Origin: Schleiferiaceae bacterium
GTDB lineage: Bacteria > Bacteroidota > Bacteroidia > Flavobacteriales > Schleiferiaceae
Direction of reading: 5' to 3'
DNA length: 64,000 nucleotides
NCBI GenBank assembly: GCA_018401735.1
Contig: JAGYKI010000003.1
Span: 62,001-126,000 of the forward strand
The notes beneath the pieces are model-generated. The model made no database searches, was not told where the DNA came from, and saw only the letters and a program-made list of their open reading frames with translations. Of the stretch, positions 9,401-16,849 are shown one piece after another; position 1 is the stretch's first letter, and the number at the start of each line of letters is the position of its first letter. Made by a program: the position numbers and the translations under genes.

Positions 9401-10885
9401 ATGGCACTTTACGAGGAAAACGACGTATACATTAGCAATTCCATTTCAAGGAAAAAAGAGTTATTCACCGCACTCAATGCTCCAAATTTAGGGCTATATG
9501 TTTGTGGACCCACAGTTTATAGCGATGTGCATTTGGGTAATTGCCGAACTTTTATTTCATTCGACTTGGTATACCGCTACCTTACGCATTTAGGTTATAA
9601 GGTGCGCTATGTGAGAAACATAACCGATGCTGGTCACCTAGAAAACGATGCCGACGAAGGAGAAGATAAAATAAGCCAGCGCGCCCGCTTAGAGCAGCTG
9701 GAGCCAATGGAAATTGTACAAAAATACACCTTGGGTTTCCACGGGGTAATGTCAAGGTTCAATGCTTTTCCACCAACCATCGAACCTACCGCCACCGGCC
9801 ATATTGTGGAGCAAATCGACATGATCCAAAAGATTATCGACGAAGGCTTTGCTTATGAGAAAAACGGTTCGGTTTATTTTGATGTAAAGAAATACAACGA
9901 ATCCAACGACTACGGCAAACTATCGGGACGAAAGATAGAAGAGCTAATAAGTGGAACGCGTGAATTAGATGCGCAATCTGAAAAAGAAAGCCCCCTTGAT
10001 TTCGCCATTTGGAAAAAAGCCTCACCCAGTCATATTATGCGCTGGAATTCACCTTGGGGGATTGGCTTCCCGGGCTGGCATTTAGAATGCTCGGTAATGA
10101 GTACTAAATATTTAGGTGATGAGTTCGATATTCACGGCGGCGGAATGGATTTAAAATTCCCCCATCACGAATGTGAAATAGCGCAAAATAAGGCTAGCAA
10201 CGGCAGTGAAGGCCCTCGTTATTGGATGCATGGCAATATGCTCACTCTCAACGGACAAAGGATGAGTAAAAGCACTGGCAATACTTTATTACCGCATGAG
10301 CTTTTTACCGGCGAAACCGACAAATTAGAAAAAGGCTTTGCCCCTACTATCGCGCGCTTTTTTATGCTGCAAGCCCATTATGGTTCGCAGCTTGATTTTA
10401 GTAGCGACGCCTTATTAGCGGCGGAAAAAGGCTACCACCGATTAATGGCGGCCTATCGTAAGCTTGCTAGTTTAGAGCCATCTGCGGAAAGCACCAGCGA
10501 GTTTAAAGTGGCAGAATGGCACAAGGCTAGCTATGCGGCAATGAACGATGATTTCAATAGCCCCATTTTAATTTCGCAATTATTTGAAGCCACTCGTACT
10601 ATTAATAGCTGGGAAAATAAGGCACCCCTAAGTGCCAGTGATTTTAAGCTTTTAAAAGAAAGTATGCAGGCCTTTATTTTCGACGTCTTAGGACTAGAAG
10701 ATATTGGGGCACAAGGCAGTGGTCAAAAGCTAGATGATGTAATAAACATCCTGTTAGACCTGCGCAAACAAGCTCGTGACGATCGCGATTTTAGCTTAAG
10801 CGATGCGATACGCGACAAACTTGCCGACGCAGGAATTGAAGTTAAAGACGGTAAAGACGGCAGCACCTATAGTATTAGTCTTTAA
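9401..10885 (+). CDS. cysS: Cysteinyl-tRNA synthetase
   Basis: 494 residues, class I synthetase. Visible features are Cys35 in YVCGPTVY (zinc ligand), the HIGH equivalent HLGN at 44-47, the zinc-site stretches WHLECS and [10 protein letters not shown], and the KMSKS loop as RMSKS in the segment [15 protein letters not shown]-type C-terminal domain follows. Length is typical. It lies between folE and yidD in a closely spaced set of four genes and probably shares their transcript. Confidence 0.97.
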   Translation: MALYEENDVYISNSISRKKELFTALNAPNLGLYVCGPTVYSDVHLGNCRTFISFDLVYRYLTHLGYKVRYVRNITDAGHLENDADEGEDKISQRARLEQLEPMEIVQKYTLGFHGVMSRFNAFPPTIEPTATGHIVEQIDMIQKIIDEGFAYEKNGSVYFDVKKYNESNDYGKLSGRKIEELISGTRELDAQSEKESPLDFAIWKKASPSHIMRWNSPWGIGFPGWHLECSVMSTKYLGDEFDIHGGGMDLKFPHHECEIAQNKASNGSEGPRYWMHGNMLTLNGQRMSKSTGNTLLPHELFTGETDKLEKGFAPTIARFFMLQAHYGSQLDFSSDALLAAEKGYHRLMAAYRKLASLEPSAESTSEFKVAEWHKASYAAMNDDFNSPILISQLFEATRTINSWENKAPLSASDFKLLKESMQAFIFDVLGLEDIGAQGSGQKLDDVINILLDLRKQARDDRDFSLSDAIRDKLADAGIEVKDGKDGSTYSISL

Positions 10886-10886
10886 G

Positions 10887-11135
10887 GTGAATACCCTTAA
10901 AAAAATACTAAGCTTTCCCTTTATCGTATTGCTAAGATTTTATCAATATGCCATATCACCGCTTACACCGGGAAGCTGCCGACATCACCCAACTTGCAGC
11001 GAGTACACGGTAGAAGCAATAACAATTTGGGGGCCCTTAAAAGGCACCTGGTTAGGAATAAAAAGATTATCTAAATGTCACCCTTGGGGAACGCATGGTT
11101 ATGACCCCGTTCCTCAAAAAAAATCAGCAAAATGA
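10887..11135 (+). CDS. yidD: Membrane protein insertion efficiency factor YidD
   Basis: 82 residues from a GTG at 10887, one base after the cysS stop. The family core is plain: [29 protein letters not shown], and [18 protein letters not shown]. YidD is a small inner-membrane-associated protein helping YidC-dependent insertion. A longer reading starting inside cysS is possible but would only add non-conserved residues. The last codons overlap the next gene (ATGA), which suggests translational coupling. Confidence 0.93.
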   Translation: MNTLKKILSFPFIVLLRFYQYAISPLTPGSCRHHPTCSEYTVEAITIWGPLKGTWLGIKRLSKCHPWGTHGYDPVPQKKSAK

Positions 11136-12253
11136 GAAGAAAACTCCTTTTAAGTCTTTTAGCTTCAAGCGTCATTGTAGCTTGTAACAATGGCTCGCCG
11201 GCCGATGCCAATTCTGATGCCAATTCGGTTCAAAATGAAAGTACCGACAGCAGCATCGTAAAACTAGCCTATGAAGGCGAAAAGCACCTCAGCAATATTC
11301 GCATGCTAACCAATGGTGGCGATAATGCAGAAGCTTATTTTAGCTTTGACAATAGCATGGCGGTTTTCCAAAGTAATTACAGTGAATGGGGCGTTGAATG
11401 TGATCAAATCTTCTATTTCAATATTGAAAATGATGACCTAATTAGCAATACCCCAAAAATGCTAAGTACTGGTTTAGGACGGACAACTTGCAGCTATTTC
11501 CTACCCGGCGACTCTACCATAATTTACAGTAGCACGCATCTAGGTGGCGAGGCTTGCCCGCCAGAACCGGAAAAAGAAGAAGGGTATGTTTGGCCGATTT
11601 ATGAAGACTTCGACATTTTCGTAGCAGATTTAAAAGGCAATATTATTGATACCTTAACCAGCGAGCCTGGTTACGATGCCGAGCCAACCGTTTCTCCCAA
11701 TGGAGATAAAATTGTTTTTACCTCTACCCGCTCGGGCGACTTAGAACTGTGGACCATGAACATGGACGGATCTAACAAGAAGCAAGTTACCAATGGTTTA
11801 GGCTATGATGGCGGTACCTTCTTTTCACCTGATGGCACTAAACTTGTATTTAGAGCTTCTCGCCCGGAAAGCGAAGAAGACGTTGCTGAATATAAAGAAT
11901 TATTAGCGCGTGGCTTGGTAAAACCTTCAGATATGGAGCTTTATGTATGCAATATTGACGGGAGTGAACTAACCAAAGTGACCGACTTAGGCAATGCCAA
12001 TTGGGCGCCCTTCTTTCATCCTTCTGGCCAAAAAATTATCTTCTCCTCCAATCATAAATCGAGAAGAGGTTATCCTTTTAACCTATTTATGATAAATATT
12101 GATGGGAGTGGCTTGGAACAAATCACCTTTGATGATCAATTCGATGCCTTCCCCATGTTTAGCCCAGATGGAAAGAAACTTATTTTCTCATCTAATCGCA
12201 ATAATGGCGGCACGAGAAATACCAACCTTTTTATTGCCGACTGGGTCGATTAA
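11132..12253 (+). CDS. TolB-like PD40 beta-propeller lipoprotein
   Basis: 373 residues. Lipobox IVAC places the lipidated Cys at residue 18. The body contains repeated PD40/TolB-type blades: [47 protein letters not shown] and [14 protein letters not shown], each followed by a residue pattern such as MNMDGS or INIDGS. Proteins like this bind partners in the periplasm or at the outer membrane; the partner here is unknown. It overlaps yidD by four bases and ends before a terminator, closing the folE-cysS-yidD unit. Confidence 0.88.
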   Translation: MRRKLLLSLLASSVIVACNNGSPADANSDANSVQNESTDSSIVKLAYEGEKHLSNIRMLTNGGDNAEAYFSFDNSMAVFQSNYSEWGVECDQIFYFNIENDDLISNTPKMLSTGLGRTTCSYFLPGDSTIIYSSTHLGGEACPPEPEKEEGYVWPIYEDFDIFVADLKGNIIDTLTSEPGYDAEPTVSPNGDKIVFTSTRSGDLELWTMNMDGSNKKQVTNGLGYDGGTFFSPDGTKLVFRASRPESEEDVAEYKELLARGLVKPSDMELYVCNIDGSELTKVTDLGNANWAPFFHPSGQKIIFSSNHKSRRGYPFNLFMINIDGSGLEQITFDDQFDAFPMFSPDGKKLIFSSNRNNGGTRNTNLFIADWVD

Positions 12254-12311
12254 ATCCCACTCCGTATGAGCGGTCTGTTACCTAATTTCACATCGCACTC
12301 GTGTCTATACT

Positions 12312-12338
12312 AAGCCTCCAGTTTCTGGGGGCTTTTTT
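12312..12338 (+). terminator. Rho-independent terminator
   Basis: AAGCCTCCAG pairs with CTGGGGGCTT (one G-T pair), followed by TTTTTT. Confidence 0.85.
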
Positions 12339-12398
12339 AATTTAAGCCTCGCTGTGCGACTTATGTCACCTAGCTCCAAAAGCTAACAATTATCATAT

Positions 12399-12426
12399 TT
12401 GAGCCTACTAGTCTCCACTACTTTAG
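12399..12426 (+). promoter_or_regulatory. Candidate promoter of the sulfur operon
   Basis: TTG (12399-12401), 17 bases, then TACTTTAG (12419-12426), one mismatch from TAnnTTTG. The first ATG follows 18 bases later. Confidence 0.4.
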
Positions 12427-12444
12427 CTAAAGAAATCATAAGCC

Positions 12445-13689
12445 ATGAAACATTTAGTAATATTGGGAGCCGGAACTGCCGGAACTATGATGAGCAATCA
12501 TCTGGCAAAAAGCCTTCCTAAAGAATGGGATATAACCATCATTGACCAAAGAAAAATACACCATTATCAACCAGGATACCTATTTATTCCTTTTGGTACT
12601 TATACCGAAAGTGATATTGTAAAACCGGTTAAGAAATTCCTTCCTTCTCGAGCGAAGTACATCCAAAAACCCATTCTAAATGTGGATAAGGATAAAGACT
12701 TAGTTCACCTAGAAGGCGGGCAAGCCATTCCTTACGATCTATTAATAATCGCTACTGGTACCGACATCGCTCCGGAGGAAACTCCTGGCATGGCTGGCCC
12801 ACACTGGCACAAATCAATTTTCGATTTCTATACTCTAAATGGTGCGGTGAAATTACACCGCGCTTTAGAAGAATGGAACGGCGGACACTTGGTTGTGCAC
12901 ATTACCGAAATGCCAATTAAATGCCCAGTAGCTCCTTTAGAGTTCACTTTTCTAGCCGAATCTTATTTCCACGAAAAAGGCATGAGCGAAAAGGTGAAAA
13001 TAACTTTTGTAACGCCCATGGACGGAGCTTTCACCAAGCCCGTTGCCAGCGATCAGTTAGGTCACCTTTTAAAAGACAAAGGCATTGATGTCGTGCCGAA
13101 TTTCAATGTTATGGAAATTGATGGGGATGCGAAAAAACTAATCGATTACGAAGGCAAGGAAGTTAGCTACGATTTATTGGTAACCGTTCCCACAAACAAG
13201 GGCGCAGAATACATAGAACGTTCTGGATTTGGAGACGAATTAAACTTTGTTCCCACGCATAAAGGAACGCTGCAATCAAAAGTAAAAGACAATATTTTTT
13301 GTATTGGCGATGCTACCAATATTCCCGCTTCTAAGGCTGGATCTGTGGCTCACTTTGAAGGCGAAATCCTAATGGAAAATATAAAACGCTTTATCGAAGG
13401 ACGCGAATTAAAAGATGAATTTGACGGACACGCCAACTGTTTTGTGGAAACTGGACATGGCAAAGCTCTCCTTATCGACTTCAATTATACGCATCAACCC
13501 GTTTCTGGCACCTTTCCTTTCCCTGGCATTGGACCATTAACCTTATTAAGAGAAAGTCGTATGAATCACATGGGGAAATTAGCCTTTAAATGGGTGTACT
13601 GGAATATGTTAATTACTGGCCGACATATACCTTTTGTTCCCTCTAAAATGAGTGAGGCTGGGAAAAATTTCGAAGAAATACAATCATAA
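12445..13689 (+). CDS. SQR-like FAD/NAD(P) disulfide oxidoreductase
   Basis: 414 residues. GAGTAG at 8-13 is the FAD-binding dinucleotide motif, IIATGTD near 101-107 is the second flavin motif, and CIGDATN at 286-292 is the third (GD motif). Cys160 (in IKCPVAP) and Cys332 (in ANCFVETGHG) sit where sulfide:quinone oxidoreductases carry their redox cysteines, and the FPFPGIGPLTLLRES tail fits the amphipathic membrane-contacting end of SQRs. Inference: it oxidises sulfide or a persulfide, passing electrons to quinone. The following DsrC-like and DsrE2-like genes, 12 and 17 bases apart, support a sulfane-sulfur role. A different FAD-dependent persulfide reductase activity remains possible. Confidence 0.8.
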   Translation: MKHLVILGAGTAGTMMSNHLAKSLPKEWDITIIDQRKIHHYQPGYLFIPFGTYTESDIVKPVKKFLPSRAKYIQKPILNVDKDKDLVHLEGGQAIPYDLLIIATGTDIAPEETPGMAGPHWHKSIFDFYTLNGAVKLHRALEEWNGGHLVVHITEMPIKCPVAPLEFTFLAESYFHEKGMSEKVKITFVTPMDGAFTKPVASDQLGHLLKDKGIDVVPNFNVMEIDGDAKKLIDYEGKEVSYDLLVTVPTNKGAEYIERSGFGDELNFVPTHKGTLQSKVKDNIFCIGDATNIPASKAGSVAHFEGEILMENIKRFIEGRELKDEFDGHANCFVETGHGKALLIDFNYTHQPVSGTFPFPGIGPLTLLRESRMNHMGKLAFKWVYWNMLITGRHIPFVPSKMSEAGKNFEEIQS

Positions 13690-13701
13690 AAAATAAAAAT
13701 C

Positions 13702-14010
13702 ATGGAAACTACCATTGCCGGAAAACAAGTAAAATTAAACGAACAAGGATATCTAACCGACCTCAACGAATGGAATCGTGACGTAGCCGCAGCTCTAGCC
13801 GCCGAGGAAGGAGTTGAATTAGGTGAAGAACATTGGCCCGTGCTAGAGTACCTGCAAAGTCAGCACAAGCAAGAGGTTCCTTTAACCATCCGTAATGTAG
13901 GGAAAAGCGGTATCGTCGATATTAAAGGTTTTTATGCCTTATTCCCTGGTGGCCCGCTGAAAAAAGCTAGCCGTATAGCTGGAATCCCTAAGCCTGCTAG
14001 CTGCATTTAA
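13702..14010 (+). CDS. DsrC/TusE family sulfur carrier with a single C-terminal Cys
   Basis: 102 residues. The fold-specific segments EWNRDVAAALA, EEHWPVLEYLQ and KGFYALFPGGPLKKASR are DsrC/TusE-like. The flexible tail ends PKPASCI, so Cys101 is the penultimate persulfide-bearing Cys (CysA). The second Cys of true DsrC, 11 residues upstream, is Ser90 here, so a DsrC-type intramolecular trisulfide cannot form. This matches TusE-like or single-Cys relatives. There are no dissimilatory sulfite reductase genes in the window. It is the middle gene of the three-gene operon and may take sulfur from the DsrE2-like protein or the flavoprotein. Confidence 0.88.
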   Translation: METTIAGKQVKLNEQGYLTDLNEWNRDVAAALAAEEGVELGEEHWPVLEYLQSQHKQEVPLTIRNVGKSGIVDIKGFYALFPGGPLKKASRIAGIPKPASCI

Positions 14011-14027
14011 CTTTTAAAAAGATAATC

Positions 14028-14540
14028 ATGGAAACGCAAGAATTAGAACAAAACGCAGTAAAAGTGGAGCCTGCTAAAGTAAAGAAGATGATGTTGATCC
14101 TTTCTAAGGCCACCATCGATAATGTTTACGCCTGCTTTATTCTCGCCAATGGCGCCAGAATGGAAGGCATTGAAGCAGAAATTTTCTTCACCTTTTTTGG
14201 CCTCGAAGCAGTACAAAAGAAGAAAATTGATCATCTTCATGTAGCCACGGTTGGAAACCCCGCTATGCACATCCCGACCCTTTTAGGCGGATTGCCAGGT
14301 ATGGAATCTTTTGCCACCAATATGATGAAAAAAGAAATGGAAAAACTCGACATTCCACCCGTGGGAGAGTTCATCGAAATCCTTGAAGCTAGTGGTGCCA
14401 AACTTTGGGCTTGCAAATTAGCCATGGATATGTTCCATTTAAAAAGAGAAGATTTGGTTGACGAAATCGCCGATATAATAACGGTAGGTGATTTTTACGA
14501 AAAAGCCTCTGGTGAAAACACGCACCTTCTTTTTATCTAA
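14028..14540 (+). CDS. DsrE2-like (DsrE/DsrF/DrsH family) sulfurtransferase
   Basis: 170 residues. The core KKMMLILSKATIDNVYACF and EAEIFFTFFGLEAV is the DsrE-type fold, and Cys129 in AKLWACKLAMDMF is the conserved persulfide Cys of DsrE2 proteins. Cys36 is a second candidate. The first 18 residues are a charged leader with no membrane segment, unlike some DsrE2 proteins that carry TM helices. Family members shuttle sulfane sulfur between a TusA-type donor and DsrC-like acceptors; no tusA or rhodanese gene is nearby. It is the last gene of the operon, ending at a terminator. Confidence 0.87.
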   Translation: METQELEQNAVKVEPAKVKKMMLILSKATIDNVYACFILANGARMEGIEAEIFFTFFGLEAVQKKKIDHLHVATVGNPAMHIPTLLGGLPGMESFATNMMKKEMEKLDIPPVGEFIEILEASGAKLWACKLAMDMFHLKREDLVDEIADIITVGDFYEKASGENTHLLFI

Positions 14541-14573
14541 AATCGATTAACGATTAAGTTTATGGTTAATGAT

Positions 14574-14620
14574 GCCGTCGCCTTTCTAAAAACGTGAGTT
14601 AAGATAGGCGGCGGTTTTTT
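14574..14620 (+). terminator. Rho-independent terminator of the sulfur operon
   Basis: GCCGTCGCCT (14574-14583) pairs with AGGCGGCGGT (14606-14615, one wobble), followed by TTTTTT. Confidence 0.85.
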
Positions 14621-14653
14621 AGTTCTAGAAGTTCATGCTAACATTTGCTTTGC

Positions 14654-14661
14654 TATCTTTG
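14654..14661 (+). promoter_or_regulatory. -7 box directly before the amidase gene
   Basis: TATCTTTG matches TAnnTTTG. It ends only six bases before ATG 14668, so a transcript from it would have almost no leader. It also overlaps the region that a longer ORF starting at 14635 would code. Confidence 0.55.
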
Positions 14662-14667
14662 AAGCCT

Positions 14668-15945
14668 ATGCTGAAAACCTTAGTAATAATTAGCCTTTCT
14701 CTATTTCAGTTTGGGCTTAGCGCCCAGAAGCGTACTCTTGAATTTACGTTTAGCCATGCCGATTTTCACGCTAATAAGGAGGGCCTTCTTAGCCAAGAAT
14801 TAAAGTGGCCCGATAGTATTGAATATGGTTTTTTAGGCTTATCAGGCTACAGCCTCGATCTTGAGGTACTAAAAGTAGAAGCTCGCTTCTCCATTAAAGG
14901 CCAATGGCAGGAATGGAAAAAACTGGAGAGTGGGCATAATAGCGAGGAGAGTTCACGCCAAACCTTTGTTTTAGAACCTTTTGAAGAAGAAATTGAAGCT
15001 TGGCAAATAAAAGTAGACCAGCCTTTTAAAGGTACTTTAGCAATGCGGTTCTTTGCTGCACCTGCAGAAAAAAAAAACCTTGGTATAAATTCTGGCGGTG
15101 CCGAAACTAGCACTTGCGCCTGTCCCGCGCCGCCCCAATGCAATCGTAGCTGCTGGTGCCCGAATAACGATTGCACCCCACCTGTTTATAGCACTACCGT
15201 TCCTACTCACCTAATTATTCACCATTCGGCCGGCTTCACCAACTATAATGATTATCAGTGGGTGGTTAACTACTATTGGGACTTACACGTAAACACCAAT
15301 GGCTGGAGTGATATTGGCTATAACTGGCTCATTGACCCCAACGGAGTGGTTTACGAAGGTAGAGGCTCCGGTAATCTAGGAGCCCATTTTAGTTGTTTAA
15401 ACGGCGGCACTATTGGGATTTGTGTCATCGGAAATTACATGACCAACACTGTTAACCCTCTAGCTTTAGGCAGCCTGAAAGAATTGGCTTTATGGGAAGC
15501 CTGCCAGCATAATATCGCTATTGCAGATAGCAGTTTACACAGTACTTCCAATTTAGTTTTAAAACATCTTTCCGCTCATCGCGATGCCAATTCCGCCACG
15601 GTTGGTTGCCCTAAAGGAACCTCTTGTCCGGGCGATCTTCTCTATGCCATTATCGATAGCCTTGCGCTAGACATGAGTGTAAGTGCCTGTTTTCTTTCTT
15701 CCCCAGAAACTAGCCACCCAAGCTTTTCTATTTTCCCAAATCCCGCTTTTAATTTACTAAAGGTTAGTTCAGAAAGCACAACTTGGACTCTTGAAATAAT
15801 AAATATTAAGGGTCAGGAAGTAGCTAGTTACCAATCTAGCGAAAGCGAGAAAAACATTAGGCTAAACCATTTAGCGGCCGGTATTTACCAATTAATTTTT
15901 ACTTGCCCCAAGGGTATTGCTTTTCAAAAACTACAGATTAAATGA
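14668..15945 (+). CDS. Secreted N-acetylmuramoyl-L-alanine amidase (PGRP type) with T9SS tail
   Basis: 425 residues from ATG 14668. I prefer this to the ATG at 14635 because a signal peptide (MLKTLVIISLSLFQFGLSAQ) starts here and a -7 box lies just upstream. After a beta-rich N-terminal part and a Cys-rich linker, the amidase_2/PGRP domain shows THLIIHHSAG (zinc His), the NWLIDPNGVVYEGRG core and LSAHRDAN with a later Cys pair. It cleaves the lactyl-Ala bond of peptidoglycan. The last 75 residues (FSIFPNPAFN through the final LQIK) are a type A T9SS sorting domain, so the enzyme is exported across the outer membrane, possibly to attack other cells. It overlaps the next gene by four bases. Confidence 0.92.
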   Translation: MLKTLVIISLSLFQFGLSAQKRTLEFTFSHADFHANKEGLLSQELKWPDSIEYGFLGLSGYSLDLEVLKVEARFSIKGQWQEWKKLESGHNSEESSRQTFVLEPFEEEIEAWQIKVDQPFKGTLAMRFFAAPAEKKNLGINSGGAETSTCACPAPPQCNRSCWCPNNDCTPPVYSTTVPTHLIIHHSAGFTNYNDYQWVVNYYWDLHVNTNGWSDIGYNWLIDPNGVVYEGRGSGNLGAHFSCLNGGTIGICVIGNYMTNTVNPLALGSLKELALWEACQHNIAIADSSLHSTSNLVLKHLSAHRDANSATVGCPKGTSCPGDLLYAIIDSLALDMSVSACFLSSPETSHPSFSIFPNPAFNLLKVSSESTTWTLEIINIKGQEVASYQSSESEKNIRLNHLAAGIYQLIFTCPKGIAFQKLQIK

Positions 15946-16790
15946 GAATACTACTATTCGTTCTACTATCGCTTGGCGGCCTTCAAGCCCAAGATTTAAG
16001 AGCTTACCAAATTTATAATGCCGCGGGGGAAGCCATTTCTTTCCAACAAATGACGAATGAATTAAGCGAAGCCGATGTGGTATTATTTGGAGAACTGCAT
16101 AACAATCCGATTTGCCACTGGCTCCAATTTGAACTCGCGGCAGCCCTTTATGAAAAAAATAACAAGCTTATGCTGGGCGCGGAAATGTTCGAACGTGATA
16201 ATCAGGACGAGCTTAACCTTTATTTAAAGGATAGCATTGATGCTGCCGCTTTAGACAGCTTGGCGCGTTTATGGCCTAATTATGAAACCGACTACAAGCA
16301 CCTGGTGGATTTCGCGAAAGAGAAACAAGTCGAATTTATTGCTACCAATACGCCCCGTAAATACGCCCGTATGGTTTTTAAAGGTGGCTTTGAAAGCTTG
16401 GATACTTTAAGTGATGAAGAAAAAAACTGGATTGCTAAATTACCGGTGGCATATGATGCGGAATTGCCTGGCTACAAGGCAATGTTAGAAATGATGGGCG
16501 GCCACGGCGGTGAAAACTTACCCAAAGCACAAGCGATTAAGGATGCGACCATGGCCTTTTCTATTTTAGAAAATCGTAAACGCGGCGAGCTTTTCTTGCA
16601 CTTTAACGGCGACTACCACTCGAAAGATTTCGAAGGAATTCAATGGTATTTAAAAGAGGAAAAGAAAAGGCTTAAAATTAAAACTATTAGCACTCAAATT
16701 CAAGATAGTGTGGATAGCCTAGCGAGCGAAAGCGCGGGCCATGCCGATTATACGCTGGTAATTGACGGACAGATGACGAACAGTTATTAA
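15942..16790 (+). CDS. ChaN family (Tiki-superfamily) protein
   Basis: 282 residues with a short signal peptide (ending near LQAQ). VVLFGELHNNPICHWLQFEL, LGAEMFERDNQ, TNTPRKYARM and FNGDYHS are the signature blocks of ChaN-like haem-binding lipoproteins and related TraB/Tiki metalloproteins; His in GELHN and in DYHS are the likely metal or haem contacts. No lipobox Cys is seen after the signal, so this form may be periplasmic. ATG overlaps the amidase stop (ATGA), suggesting coupling, although no functional link between the two is obvious. Confidence 0.85.
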   Translation: MRILLFVLLSLGGLQAQDLRAYQIYNAAGEAISFQQMTNELSEADVVLFGELHNNPICHWLQFELAAALYEKNNKLMLGAEMFERDNQDELNLYLKDSIDAAALDSLARLWPNYETDYKHLVDFAKEKQVEFIATNTPRKYARMVFKGGFESLDTLSDEEKNWIAKLPVAYDAELPGYKAMLEMMGGHGGENLPKAQAIKDATMAFSILENRKRGELFLHFNGDYHSKDFEGIQWYLKEEKKRLKIKTISTQIQDSVDSLASESAGHADYTLVIDGQMTNSY

Positions 16791-16849
16791 TGTTTTAGAT
16801 ATCTCCTCGGATTATCACTGAGAAATGAATTTAGAATAAAATTTACTAG

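Noticed and set aside
14590..14600. AACGTGAGTT at the sulfur operon terminator as a repeat end
   Set aside because: Lies in the hairpin loop, and the rest of the repeat family's end (TCGAC, GCCTCAGA) does not follow.
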